The position numbers were made by a program, and so were the translations under genes. Shown here in pieces: positions 44,431 through 53,160 of a stretch of 64,000 nt of DNA (within the stretch, counting starts at the first letter, position 1; every line of letters starts with the position of its first letter). The notes below the pieces were generated by a model, which saw only the letters and a list, made by a program, of their open reading frames with translations, was not told the DNA's origin and did no database searches. The stretch is from Pedobacter sp. BMA (GTDB lineage: Bacteria > Bacteroidota > Bacteroidia > Sphingobacteriales > Sphingobacteriaceae), in the NCBI RefSeq assembly GCF_001027745.1, contig NZ_LECU01000006.1, forward strand, positions 868,001 to 932,000, in the 5' to 3' direction.

Positions 44431-46305
44431 ATGAAAATCAAACTTTTTGCGCTGCTTTTAATCTGTGCGATGGCATCAAATGCAGGTGCCCAAACCAAAA
44501 CTGCTAAACACACATTCGCTATTGCCGATGGTAATTTTTTACTTGATGGTAAAGCAATCCAGATTCACAGCGGGGAAATGCACTACGCCCGGATCCCAAA
44601 GCCTTATTGGCGTCATCGACTCAAAATGATGAAAGCAATGGGCTTAAATGCTGTAGCTACTTATGTTTTCTGGAACTACCACGAAACGGCTCCAGGTGTC
44701 TGGGATTTTAAATCAGGGAATAAAGATGTTGCCGAATATATTAAAATTGCTCAGGAAGAAGGGTTGTATGTAATTCTTCGCCCCGGGCCCTATGTTTGCG
44801 CCGAATGGGAGTTTGGTGGCTATCCATGGTTTTTGGCTAAAGTTCCCGGAATGGTCATTCGTGGCAATAATCCCCAATATCTTGCGGCGACAAAGGCTTA
44901 TTTCACTGCGCTGTATGCTCAGGTTAAGAATTTACTGGTTTCCAATGGTGGCCCAATTATTATGGTTCAGGGAGAAAATGAATTTGGTTCATACGTAGCG
45001 CAGCGTAAAGACATCAGTATCGAAGATCACAAAAAATACAGTGCTGCAGTGTTCCAACAACTCAAGGATGTTGGATTTAATGTGCCGTTTTTTACATCTG
45101 ATGGGAGCTGGTTATTTGAAGGGGGAGCATTGCCAGGCGCTTTGCCCACTGCCAATGGCGAAGACGACGTTGTTAAATTAAAAGAAACCGTTAATAAGTT
45201 TAACGGTGGGAAAGGCCCTTACATGGTAGCAGAGTTTTATCCTGGCTGGTTAGATCACTGGGCAGAGCCGTTCCCTAAAGTTTCCTATAAAAATGTCGCC
45301 AAACAAACGCAAAAATACCTGGATGGTAACGTTTCCTTTAACTACTATATGGTACATGGCGGTACAAATTTCGGTTTTACCTCAGGAGCTAACTATGATA
45401 ATAAGCATGATATACAGCCAGATTTAACTAGTTATGATTATGATGCGCCTATCAGTGAGGCTGGCTGGGCCACTAAAAAATATGATACTTTGCGATCGAT
45501 GCTTAATACTACAAACACGCCGCCTGTGCCTGCAAAGAACCCAGTCATCGAGATTAATAATATCACATTAAATCAGTTTGTAGATTTAGATGATATCAGA
45601 AATAAAATAGCGCCCGTAAATGATGATAAGCCTTTAACCTTTGAAGAATTAAACCAGGGACACGGGTACGTTTTATATAGTAAAAAATTTAACCAGCCCA
45701 TTAGTGGGAAACTGGAACTTGCAGGCTTGCGCGATTACGCAATTGTATATGTAAATGGTACTAAAGTGGCTGAATTAAACAGCTATTACAAAAAATACGA
45801 CTGCGAGATTGATATACCTTTTAATGCAACACTTGATATTGTGGTGGAGAATATGGGACGGATTAATTACGGCGCCAAAATTACCAATAGTACAAAGGGA
45901 ATTATTTCGCCTGTTATCATTAACGGACAAACCATTACAGGTAACTGGGATATGTACAAACTGCCTATGGATGTTGTGCCAGATCTAACCGGCGCGAAGA
46001 ATACTGCCACAGCTGGTCGGCCAACACTGTATGGAGGTACTTTTAATCTGACCAAAACAGGCGATACCTTTCTGGATATGCGTGGCTTTGGAAAAGGAAT
46101 TGTATTTGTTAATGGGATTAATATAGGCCGTTACTGGAGCGTGGGGCCTCAGCAAACATTATACCTGCCAGGTTGCTGGCTTAAAACAGGTAAAAATGAT
46201 ATTGTAATATTCGAACAGAAAAATGATGTGCTTCAAAAAACCTTAAATGGATTAGGTAGTCCAATTCTTGAAGAACTGAAACCCGAGAACGGTTTGCCAA
46301 AATAG
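44431..46305 (+). CDS. Beta-galactosidase, glycoside hydrolase family 35
   Basis: A 624-residue secreted enzyme with signal peptide (KLFALLLICAMASNAGAQ). The catalytic barrel has HSGEMHYARIPKPYW, ATYVFWNYHE and LRPGPYVCAEWEFGG; the acid/base Glu lies in VQGENEFGSY and the nucleophile Glu in MVAEFYPGWLDHW. The C-terminal beta domains end in the family's RGFGKGIVFVNGINIGRYW motif. It removes terminal beta-linked galactose from glycans. It is not inside a SusCD locus; the 254 bp upstream are AT-rich with no clear operator. Confidence 0.94.
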   Translation: MKIKLFALLLICAMASNAGAQTKTAKHTFAIADGNFLLDGKAIQIHSGEMHYARIPKPYWRHRLKMMKAMGLNAVATYVFWNYHETAPGVWDFKSGNKDVAEYIKIAQEEGLYVILRPGPYVCAEWEFGGYPWFLAKVPGMVIRGNNPQYLAATKAYFTALYAQVKNLLVSNGGPIIMVQGENEFGSYVAQRKDISIEDHKKYSAAVFQQLKDVGFNVPFFTSDGSWLFEGGALPGALPTANGEDDVVKLKETVNKFNGGKGPYMVAEFYPGWLDHWAEPFPKVSYKNVAKQTQKYLDGNVSFNYYMVHGGTNFGFTSGANYDNKHDIQPDLTSYDYDAPISEAGWATKKYDTLRSMLNTTNTPPVPAKNPVIEINNITLNQFVDLDDIRNKIAPVNDDKPLTFEELNQGHGYVLYSKKFNQPISGKLELAGLRDYAIVYVNGTKVAELNSYYKKYDCEIDIPFNATLDIVVENMGRINYGAKITNSTKGIISPVIINGQTITGNWDMYKLPMDVVPDLTGAKNTATAGRPTLYGGTFNLTKTGDTFLDMRGFGKGIVFVNGINIGRYWSVGPQQTLYLPGCWLKTGKNDIVIFEQKNDVLQKTLNGLGSPILEELKPENGLPK

Positions 46306-46330
46306 TTTGCATGCTCGTTCTATAAATCAT

Positions 46331-46356
46331 GGTCGCCCATGTTGGGTGACCTTTTT
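46331..46356 (+). terminator. Terminator of the GH35 gene
   Basis: Arms GGTCGCCC (46331-46338) and GGGTGACC (46344-46351), one wobble, 5-nt loop, followed by TTTTT. Confidence 0.8.
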
Positions 46357-46455
46357 GCATTAATAGATTTCAATGCAGTATATTGGCTCCTTAAAGGCTT
46401 TGAAAGAAATACTTGCAATTTTAAAACTTTCTCAAAATCAAATCATTATAAATCG

Positions 46456-46463
46456 TATCTTTG
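46456..46463 (+). promoter_or_regulatory. Candidate -7 box of the J-domain/KTSC gene
   Basis: TATCTTTG matches TAnnTTTG and lies 6 nt before the ATG at 46470. It overlaps an upstream in-frame TTG (46461), which argues against that codon as the start. Confidence 0.5.
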
Positions 46464-46469
46464 CCGCAA

Positions 46470-46916
46470 ATGAAGAAAATAGTAGATTATAGAAGGCTTT
46501 TGAGTGTAGATAAAACCGCTAAGCTTGCAGACCTTAAGTCGGTTTATAGAACCCTAATGAAAGAATACCACCCTGATAAGTTTCAGGTAGAGGAGGAAAG
46601 ACTTGAGGCAGAGGCAAAGAGCAAAGAGATTATCGAAGCTTATCACTTCCTGGTTAGCATTGCGCCTGAAACATGTGAGCAAAATTTAGAGATTTACATA
46701 CAAACCATTACCAATTCAAATATTCTTGATTTTGAATATAAACAATCGGTATTAAACATTCAGTTTTTCGATGGTAGTGCATATGAGTATTTTGATGTGC
46801 CAAGAGCAATCTATATCAAACTGGTTAATGCAGATTCACCAGGTCGTTTCGCACGCCGTCACATTTGCAACTCTTACCCTTACCGTAATGTAGCTAAAGT
46901 TGCTGAAACAGCTTAG
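46470..46916 (+). CDS. J-domain protein fused to a KTSC domain
   Basis: A 148-residue protein. The N-terminal half is a short J-domain (KIVDYRRLLSVDKTAKLADLKSVYRTLMKEYHPDKF) with an intact HPD motif, needed to stimulate Hsp70 ATPase. The C-terminal half is a KTSC domain (FDGSAYEYFDVPRAIYIKLV, SPGRFARRHI). KTSC domains are small and found in lysyl-tRNA synthetases and alone; this pairing suggests an Hsp70-linked role. The ATG start is supported by the promoter position. Confidence 0.85.
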   Translation: MKKIVDYRRLLSVDKTAKLADLKSVYRTLMKEYHPDKFQVEEERLEAEAKSKEIIEAYHFLVSIAPETCEQNLEIYIQTITNSNILDFEYKQSVLNIQFFDGSAYEYFDVPRAIYIKLVNADSPGRFARRHICNSYPYRNVAKVAETA

Positions 46917-46930
46917 TAATATATAATCTA

Positions 46931-46961
46931 AAAAAGACTCGCAAAATGCGGGTCTTTTTTT
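46931..46961. terminator. Bidirectional terminator, J-domain gene / lactonase gene
   Basis: Arms AAAAAGACTCGCA (46931-46943) and TGCGGGTCTTTTT (46947-46959), one T-G wobble, 3-nt loop. It separates two converging genes. Confidence 0.87.
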
Positions 46962-46964
46962 TGG

Positions 46965-48077
46965 TTATTTATCGAACACCAGGCAAACAGGAGCGCCCAC
47001 ATCAATTCTGTTTCCGCTGTCAGTAAGTTTTCCGGTATTTTGATTTCTGTTAAATATCACAATGTTATTGGTATACTGGTGGCCAACCAATAGAAATTTG
47101 CCTGAAGGATCAATTGAGAAGTTTCTCGGTCCTTTACCTAAAGTACTTACCGTTTCAATATGCTTAAGTCTGCCTCCGGTTATTACTTTGAACGCTGAAA
47201 TTGTATTGGCATCACCACGGTTGGTTTCGTAAACAAATTTACCGTCAGCCGAAACATGTATATCAGCTGCGTCAACTTTTCCATTAAAGTTTTTCGTAGT
47301 CGTCCCTATTTCCTGAATTTTGGCAAGACTGCCATTGGCATAGGTAAATACAGAAATCATTCCGTTGAACTCGTGGGCCAGGTAAGCAAATTTACCATTC
47401 GGACTAAAAGTGATGTGTCTTGGTCCGGTACCTGGAGTGGCTTTGATAACTGATTTCTGACTTAATGTTTCTTCTTTTCCTGTCGGATTATATTGGTAGA
47501 TATACGTTTGGTCTTCGCCAAGGTCATTAACCACTAAATATTTATGGTCAGGGGTAAATTTAGTCATATGCACGTGAGCACTTTCTTGTCTGCCTCGCGG
47601 ATCTATACTTTTTCCCGTGTGTTTAATTACCTGAACTGCCTCCGATATTGATCCGTCAGCCTGACGGGAGAACACAGCCAGACTCCCGCCCGAATAGTTT
47701 GCTACAATGACATTCTGAGCATCTACAGCGATAAAACACGGATCAGCACCATGGCTATCTACCTTATTCAGTAAAGTCAAATTACCAGTCTTTGCGTCAT
47801 ATTTGAAAGCACTTACGCTACTTGTATTGCCGGTTTCATTTACTGCATAAGCAAATTTTCTATCTGGCGAAATAGCAAGGTAGCTCGGGTTTGCTGTACC
47901 CCGGGTTACGTTTTTAAGAGTCGTTGTTCCGGCAGTAATATCAAAACTATAGGTATAGATGCCCTCGCTCTTTCCGGGGGCAGTATAAGTTCCAACAATA
48001 AGGTTGTATGTGTTTTGCTGAGAGAAAGCGGCTGTCGATAAAAGCGACATTAAAAATATTCCAAAGTACCTTTTCAT
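46965..48077 (-). CDS. Exported lactonase, 6-phosphogluconolactonase (beta-propeller) family
   Basis: A 370-residue protein with signal peptide (GIFLMSLLSTAAFSQ) and seven propeller blades with repeating patterns such as NPSYLAISPDRKFAYAVNE, ADPCFIAVDAQNVIVANY, PRHITFSPNGKFAYLAHEF and PRNFSIDPSGKFLLVGHQY. This is the YbhE/Pgl family (PF10282). The signal peptide makes a cytosolic pentose-phosphate role unlikely, so the real substrate may be a periplasmic sugar lactone. Confidence 0.87.
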   Translation of the reverse strand: MKRYFGIFLMSLLSTAAFSQQNTYNLIVGTYTAPGKSEGIYTYSFDITAGTTTLKNVTRGTANPSYLAISPDRKFAYAVNETGNTSSVSAFKYDAKTGNLTLLNKVDSHGADPCFIAVDAQNVIVANYSGGSLAVFSRQADGSISEAVQVIKHTGKSIDPRGRQESAHVHMTKFTPDHKYLVVNDLGEDQTYIYQYNPTGKEETLSQKSVIKATPGTGPRHITFSPNGKFAYLAHEFNGMISVFTYANGSLAKIQEIGTTTKNFNGKVDAADIHVSADGKFVYETNRGDANTISAFKVITGGRLKHIETVSTLGKGPRNFSIDPSGKFLLVGHQYTNNIVIFNRNQNTGKLTDSGNRIDVGAPVCLVFDK

Positions 48078-48230
48078 AATTAATCCTTGTGTTCAACAAA
48101 TATGAGAAAAAAAAATGTTCAGCCATTGGTTAAATAATCTTTATAAAGCCAATTACGCAAATTTCTTTAATAGCGATACGATAGTGCGGGATAGAGTTTA
48201 AACGTATTTTCCAGTGGTATTTAAATCAAA

Positions 48231-48254
48231 AAAGGCAATCTCTCGATTGCCTTT
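48231..48254 (-). terminator. Terminator of the pseudouridine synthase gene
   Basis: Arms AAAGGCAATC (48231-48240) and GATTGCCTTT (48245-48254), 4-nt loop. On the minus strand it is followed by TTT and a T-rich run. Confidence 0.82.
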
Positions 48255-48259
48255 GTATT

Positions 48260-49777
48260 TTATTTTATCAGGTGTTTGATCTGAATTAGTTCATGATCTT
48301 CAAGGTAACGCCACCTGCCACGAGGCAGATCTTTTTTAGTTAAATTTCCGTAAACTACACGGTCTAACTTCTCTACACTATAGCCTAAATGTTCGAAAAT
48401 ACGGCGAACAATTCTGTTTTTACCACTGTGTATCTGAATACCAATTTCTTTTTTGGTTCCACCCGCAACATAAGATATGTTATCTGGTTTAATCAAGCCA
48501 TCCTCAAGTTCTAATCCGAAAGCAATCTTGTTTAAATCGCCTTGTGATAAAGCCTTATCTAGCTCAACATTGTAAATTTTGGTAATGCCGTTCTTAGGAT
48601 GAGATAATTTATCTGCCAGGTCACCGTCATTTGTCATCAACAATAAGCCGGTTGTATTGCGGTCTAAACGACCAACCGGATAAATACGTTCGCGACTGGC
48701 TTTATCCACCAATTGCATCACTGTACGGCGTTCCTGAGGATCGTCAGTAGTGGTGATATAATCTTTTGGTTTGTTTAACAGTACGTAAACTTTTTTCTCA
48801 CGTTTTAATAACTCGCCATTATAGCGAACCAGGTCCTTTGCAGGGTCAACTTTATGCCCAAGCTCAGTAACAGCTTCACCATTCACGGTAACTACACCAG
48901 CTGCAATTAATTCATCAGCCTTACGGCGAGAGCAAATTCCGGCATTGGAAATATATCTGTTTAGGCGTATTAAGCCTTTATCTTCATTAGTTTTACGGGC
49001 AGGGGCAATAACCGTTCTCTCAGGCCTGTTAAATTCTGTATCTCTTGGGGCAGCATCCTCACGTTTTCTGAAAGGACGGGTGTCACCTTCCCTTGGTTCT
49101 CTTGGTTTTACATCTCTTGAGCTTCCGGCACTAGGCTTGAAGTCATCAGATTTTCCACCTCTGGATTTATAATCTTTATATCCACCTTCTCTAGGTTTGA
49201 AATCTCTTGATCCACCATCTTTTGATTTAAAAGTACGTTCCCCAGTTCTCGGTCTAAAATCTTTCGAATCTCCATCCTTAGACTTGAAATCACGCTCTCC
49301 TGTTCTTGGTTTGTAGTCTCTTGCTCCACCTTCTCTCGATTTAAAATCTCTGTCTCCTGTTCTGGGTTTAAAGTCTCTTGCTCCACCTTCTCTCGGTTTG
49401 AAATCACGATCGCCGGTTTTTCCTTTATAGTCTCTTGATCCGCCTTCTCTCGGTTTATAACCACGATCTTCTGATTTTGCACCAGCATCTTTAGATTTAA
49501 ATTCACGGTCTCCGAATTTGAAACTTTGTGGTTCTGTATCTTTCGATTTAAAATCACGTCCGCCACTTCTTGGTTTGAAATCTTTTTTGTCGCCGAATGA
49601 TTTCGATTTGAAATCCTTACCGTCTGCGCTTCTGGGTTTGAAGCCTTCTTTTGAATCGGATGATCTTTTGAATTTACTGTCTTTATCAGATCCGGCTGAA
49701 TTACTTCTGCCTTCTGTTCTCCGGTTGCCCGGTTTGGACTTGTCATCCCGACTGTTCCTGTTGTTTTTATTTATCAT
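48260..49777 (-). CDS. Ribosomal pseudouridine synthase (RluB/RsuA type) with a long repeat tail
   Basis: A 505-residue protein, about twice the usual length. The C-terminal half (from about residue 268) is a normal RluB/RsuA enzyme: an S4 RNA-binding domain (IRLNRYISNAGICSRRKADE), catalytic D372 in YPVGRLDRNTTGLLL and the KNRIVRRIFEHLGY motif. The first 267 residues are an unstructured tail of repeats such as FKPREGGARD, FKPRTGDRD and FKSKDG. These charged Arg/Gly/Lys/Asp units should bind RNA weakly or form an RNP linker. The ATG start is the only one before the repeats. Which rRNA base it modifies cannot be read from sequence. Confidence 0.9.
   Translation of the reverse strand: MINKNNRNSRDDKSKPGNRRTEGRSNSAGSDKDSKFKRSSDSKEGFKPRSADGKDFKSKSFGDKKDFKPRSGGRDFKSKDTEPQSFKFGDREFKSKDAGAKSEDRGYKPREGGSRDYKGKTGDRDFKPREGGARDFKPRTGDRDFKSREGGARDYKPRTGERDFKSKDGDSKDFRPRTGERTFKSKDGGSRDFKPREGGYKDYKSRGGKSDDFKPSAGSSRDVKPREPREGDTRPFRKREDAAPRDTEFNRPERTVIAPARKTNEDKGLIRLNRYISNAGICSRRKADELIAAGVVTVNGEAVTELGHKVDPAKDLVRYNGELLKREKKVYVLLNKPKDYITTTDDPQERRTVMQLVDKASRERIYPVGRLDRNTTGLLLMTNDGDLADKLSHPKNGITKIYNVELDKALSQGDLNKIAFGLELEDGLIKPDNISYVAGGTKKEIGIQIHSGKNRIVRRIFEHLGYSVEKLDRVVYGNLTKKDLPRGRWRYLEDHELIQIKHLIK
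48979..49777 (-). repeat. Coding repeats of the pseudouridine synthase tail
   Basis: About 250 codons of imperfect repeats, mostly units of 10-14 residues built from (F/Y)K(P/S)(R/K)(E/T/D)G and (R/K)D. The cleanest copies lie at about 49200-49500. The same DNA produces a long alternative frame (49108-49746), which is only a shadow. Confidence 0.8.
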
Positions 49778-49970
49778 GATACGCTTTTAACCGCATTGGA
49801 AATGCGGGCTGCAAATTTATGAAATAATGCTGAACAAAACAATGTGCAGGAGCCGAAAAATTTAGCTCAAAAATAGCCTCTAAAATAGAAAAAATGAGTC
49901 GAAAATCAAAATTTAAAATCCACGTTTAAAGCACTTTAAGGGCCGATTTATAAGGTGTTTTTTGTAACTA

Positions 49971-50002
49971 TTTGATAATGTGCTTATTATTTTCTAGCTT
50001 TG
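49971..50002 (+). promoter_or_regulatory. Promoter of the lytic transglycosylase gene
   Basis: The best promoter in the window: -33 box TTTG (49971-49974), 20-bp spacer, -7 box TAGCTTTG (49995-50002), the Bacteroidota consensus spacing. It leaves a leader of roughly 35 nt. Confidence 0.75.
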
Positions 50003-50033
50003 CCGACGTTTTTATATAAGTTTCACCAAAAAA

Positions 50034-50039
50034 AGGAGG
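50034..50039 (+). promoter_or_regulatory. Strong Shine-Dalgarno site AGGAGG
   Basis: AGGAGG lies 3 nt before the ATG at 50043. Such sites are rare in Bacteroidota; most starts in this window lack one. Confidence 0.6.
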
Positions 50040-50042
50040 AAG

Positions 50043-50825
50043 ATGTTAAAGAAACACATCGTACCATTTTCAGTAGTGGCAACACTATTTATCTTGGCAA
50101 AAGTGTTCACTTACCAAATGCCCTTAGTACAAAAAAGTCTTTTTAAGGAAGAAAAATTAAGCTCTACAATAACAAAAACTGACAGTATCAAAGTTCAAGA
50201 CGTTGTGAAACCTCTTACTTTAATGGCCCAGTTAAATTTCGCGGATGAAACCCTGCCTTTGGGCGATAAAAGGGTAGAAAGAAAAATGAAAAAAACTCTT
50301 GCCGCACACATGTACAAGAACACACAAACGAATATCTTGCACAAAAAGGCTGCAAAATGGTTTCCTGTAATAGAACCTATTCTTGCCGCCTACGGAATTC
50401 CCAATGATTTCAAGTATTTAGCTTTGGTTGAATCAGGAATGCGGGAAGGAATTTCGCCTAAAGGTGCAGCCGGAATTTGGCAGTTTATGCCGGGTACAGC
50501 CCGTACTTACGGATTAAAGGTAAACGGCAGGGTGGATGAACGCTACAATTTGCGTAAATCAACCATTGCAGCCTGTAAGTACATTAAAGAAATGTACAGA
50601 GGGCTGGAAAGCTGGACACTAGTTGCTGCTGCTTACAATGTTGGCGATGGCCGCTTGCGTAAGCAGATCAATAATCAAAATCAAGACAATTACTACAAAA
50701 TGAGACTGAACCGTGAAACGGGTGGTTACGTATACAAAGTAATTTCCATGAAGCAGATTATGGAGCACCCTAAACGTTACGGATACGAAAAACCGCGTGT
50801 ATTATTAGCATATAACGCTGAATAA
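50043..50825 (+). CDS. Lytic transglycosylase (SLT domain, MltD-like)
   Basis: A 260-residue envelope enzyme that cleaves peptidoglycan glycan strands to 1,6-anhydro ends. A hydrophobic N-terminus (about 5-25) serves as signal or anchor. The SLT domain has ALVESGMREGISPKGAAGIW (catalytic Glu in VESG), WQFMPGTARTYGLKVN, DERYNLRKSTIAACKYIKEM and VAAAYNVGDGRL. No LysM repeats follow, so it is shorter than E. coli MltD. Confidence 0.92.
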   Translation: MLKKHIVPFSVVATLFILAKVFTYQMPLVQKSLFKEEKLSSTITKTDSIKVQDVVKPLTLMAQLNFADETLPLGDKRVERKMKKTLAAHMYKNTQTNILHKKAAKWFPVIEPILAAYGIPNDFKYLALVESGMREGISPKGAAGIWQFMPGTARTYGLKVNGRVDERYNLRKSTIAACKYIKEMYRGLESWTLVAAAYNVGDGRLRKQINNQNQDNYYKMRLNRETGGYVYKVISMKQIMEHPKRYGYEKPRVLLAYNAE

Positions 50826-50857
50826 TAAATTAAGATAAAGACAAGCATTTGGTAAGG

Positions 50858-50888
50858 CGTCCCGATATAAAATCGGGACGTTTTTTTT
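50858..50888 (+). terminator. Terminator of the lytic transglycosylase gene
   Basis: Perfect arms CGTCCCGAT (50858-50866) and ATCGGGACG (50872-50880), 5-nt loop, then eight T. Confidence 0.92.
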
Positions 50889-50962
50889 AAAATGCATTTC
50901 CCCCCACAGTCAGTCCTTTTAAGTCTTTATCCGTTCAGCTTTAGTCTTTCAGCATTAATCCT

Positions 50963-50970
50963 TTTCTTTG
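50963..50970 (+). promoter_or_regulatory. Candidate -7 box of the ferredoxin-reductase gene
   Basis: TTTCTTTG, one mismatch from TAnnTTTG, exactly 4 nt before the ATG at 50975. Confidence 0.4.
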
Positions 50971-50974
50971 CACT

Positions 50975-52018
50975 ATGTTCAAACTGCGCATCAATAAAAT
51001 CATCAATCAGCCTGGCGAAAATATTACTTTTCAATTTGAGGAGGTAGAAGGGAAATATCCCAAATACATGGCAGGGCAATTTGTTTCTTTGGTTTTTGAA
51101 GGCAAGCACGGTGAAGTTAGACGATCTTACTCCTTCAACAGTTCGCCTGATGTAGACGAACCTTTGGCTATAACAGTTAAAAGAGTAGAGAACGGCGAAA
51201 TTTCAAGATTTTTACATCATAAAACTACTGTCGGCGATATTTTAGCGGCACAAGAACCGCAGGGACTGTTTAGCTATGTGCCTGATAAGAACTTGGAAAG
51301 AGATCTTTTTCTGTTCGCTGCGGGTGTGGGGATTACGCCGCTTTTCTCTATCCTAAAAACAGCACTGGTTAGGGAAACAAAATCATTGATTACCTTAATT
51401 TACAGTAACAAATCAATAGGTGACGCCCTGTTTTATAATGAATTGATCGAGTGGCAGGAGAAATATCCTGAAAGATTGAAAATCATTTGGATATTTAGTA
51501 ATAGCAAAAACCTGATGACTGCCCGTCTGAATAAATTTTATATAGAAAAATTGTTAAAAGAACATCTAAATTTTGAGCGGGATAAGGTTTTGTTTTATAC
51601 CTGTGGGCCTATCATTTACATGGATCTGTGTAGGATAACTTTACTTGGGATGGGTTTTGATATAAAGCAGATTAAAAGGGAAACCTTTGTTTTGCCTGAG
51701 GATGAAGTGGATGAGGATGATGGTTCGGAGAAATCGGTAGATAAAAATACTTATTCCGTAATCTTGAATTTTAAAGGCGAAAGCTATTATCTCGATGTTC
51801 CCTGGCCGAAACGGATTTTGGATGTAGCGCTCGAAAACAAAATAAAGCTGCCTTATAGTTGCCGCGGAGGAGTTTGCAGTACTTGCGTGGCCAATTGCAC
51901 CCGCGGAAATGTGCGCATGGATTATAATGAGATACTCACCGATGAAGAAATAAAAGAGGGAAGGGTTTTGGTTTGTACGGGACATCCGACTGAGAACGGG
52001 ACAACGATAGAGTGGTAA
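50975..52018 (+). CDS. Flavin reductase with 2Fe-2S ferredoxin domain (PaaE/Hcr-like)
   Basis: A 347-residue electron-transfer protein. It has an FAD-binding domain (RRSYSFNSSPD), an NAD(P)-binding domain (LFAAGVGITPLFSIL and FYTCGP), and a C-terminal plant-type 2Fe-2S domain (PYSCRGGVCSTCVANC ... VCTGHP). This order is that of PaaE/Hcr/NdmD-type reductases, which feed electrons to oxygenases or hydroxylamine reductase. No partner oxygenase gene is adjacent, so the acceptor is unknown. Confidence 0.92.
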   Translation: MFKLRINKIINQPGENITFQFEEVEGKYPKYMAGQFVSLVFEGKHGEVRRSYSFNSSPDVDEPLAITVKRVENGEISRFLHHKTTVGDILAAQEPQGLFSYVPDKNLERDLFLFAAGVGITPLFSILKTALVRETKSLITLIYSNKSIGDALFYNELIEWQEKYPERLKIIWIFSNSKNLMTARLNKFYIEKLLKEHLNFERDKVLFYTCGPIIYMDLCRITLLGMGFDIKQIKRETFVLPEDEVDEDDGSEKSVDKNTYSVILNFKGESYYLDVPWPKRILDVALENKIKLPYSCRGGVCSTCVANCTRGNVRMDYNEILTDEEIKEGRVLVCTGHPTENGTTIEW

Positions 52019-52092
52019 GTGGTTTGCGGTCTTTCAACATATCTTACCAGGAAATAAAACCATACAACATTCATCAACGTTTATCGGATATG

Positions 52093-53049
52093 ATGAAAAC
52101 TTTTCTAATGCTCATTTTTATACTGATTAGTTTTCAGCTTTATGCGCAGGATTCTTTAGCTATTAAAAGAGAATACGCAAATAAACAATACGTGGGCCTT
52201 TATAAAGAAAATGCCGATTTCGCTTATACTTCCCCATATGGAGAATTAGGTGCACCTTCGAAATATGTCATCAACGGCCGTTTAACCACAACTTATGTGT
52301 TGTTGGGAAGTTATAAGTCGCCGGTTGCCTTTTCCATCATACCCGATTTTACCGTTCGTGTAAGAAATGAATTTTCGGCAGGTGTACGTACGCCAAGTTA
52401 CAGGCTGGGCGGTGTGCTCTATGTTAGGCTAAATACCGAGCTCGAAAATTATAGATACGGAGAGCTGGCTTTTACCCATCACTCCAACGGGCAGGATCAG
52501 GATGCTGTAAATGCCGATGGAACGATAAACACGGTAACCGGAAACTTCAATGCCAATTATTTAACGGCTTCTTACCGCTTTGGATTTTTCACCGCGATAA
52601 AGCCCGACGAAAGTTTTTATTCCTTTAATCACCGCATAGGTTTGCAGTGGTATAAGTTTTTTAGGTACGAACCTGTTTTAGACCGGGGTTTCGGTTTTAC
52701 CAGGTTATTGTACAGTTTTTCGTTGCGCAGGTACGATGAGATTGAGAAGAATGCACAAAATAAAACAAAAGTCAAAACCGAAAAAGAAACCTGGCGTTTA
52801 AATAGTGAGATTTCTTATGCGGTAAATCAGATTCCATTAAAAAACATGGCCAATATACAGAAGCGGTTAAATGCTGAGGTTGATTTCAATTATAGTTTTC
52901 CTTTCATGAACAATGTGTTTTTAATGGCTGCGATTGGTTATTATGGAGAGGATAATTACAATATTTATTTTCAGGATCACTATGGTTATTTGCGTTTTGG
53001 TTTGTCTTCCGGTTTCCTCAGAAATCGAAGTCGACATTATGACAATTAA
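52093..53049 (+). CDS. OMPLA-like outer membrane phospholipase A
   Basis: A 318-residue protein with signal peptide (MKTFLMLIFILISFQLYAQ) and a beta-barrel-like sequence. The catalytic pattern of OMPLA is visible as FTHHSNGQ (H129 and S131, an H-x-S-N-G motif), with N153 or N155 as the third residue, and the C-terminal strand YYGEDNYNIYFQDHYGYLRFGL resembles the end of PldA. OMPLA hydrolyses phospholipids that reach the outer leaflet. The ATG at 52093 (or 52090) is preferred over an upstream frame that overlaps the reductase gene. No database check was possible. Confidence 0.75.
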   Translation: MKTFLMLIFILISFQLYAQDSLAIKREYANKQYVGLYKENADFAYTSPYGELGAPSKYVINGRLTTTYVLLGSYKSPVAFSIIPDFTVRVRNEFSAGVRTPSYRLGGVLYVRLNTELENYRYGELAFTHHSNGQDQDAVNADGTINTVTGNFNANYLTASYRFGFFTAIKPDESFYSFNHRIGLQWYKFFRYEPVLDRGFGFTRLLYSFSLRRYDEIEKNAQNKTKVKTEKETWRLNSEISYAVNQIPLKNMANIQKRLNAEVDFNYSFPFMNNVFLMAAIGYYGEDNYNIYFQDHYGYLRFGLSSGFLRNRSRHYDN

Positions 53050-53160
53050 TCCTTAATACAGATTGCTTTGAGCTTTCTTTTTGATAAAATTTTTAGCAAT
53101 TTTGCATGTTGAAATTCAGCCATCTTACGGGTTCAGTTTCTCCTCAACTTTTCAACAAAT

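Noticed and set aside
49108..49746. Long alternative frame (212 codons) in the pseudouridine synthase repeats
   Set aside because: It comes from the repetitive DNA of the real gene read in another frame; its composition is biased and no start signal is visible.
48979..49777. Regular repeats that could suggest a CRISPR array
   Set aside because: The repeats are imperfect, vary in length, have no unique spacers and encode a continuous protein tail.
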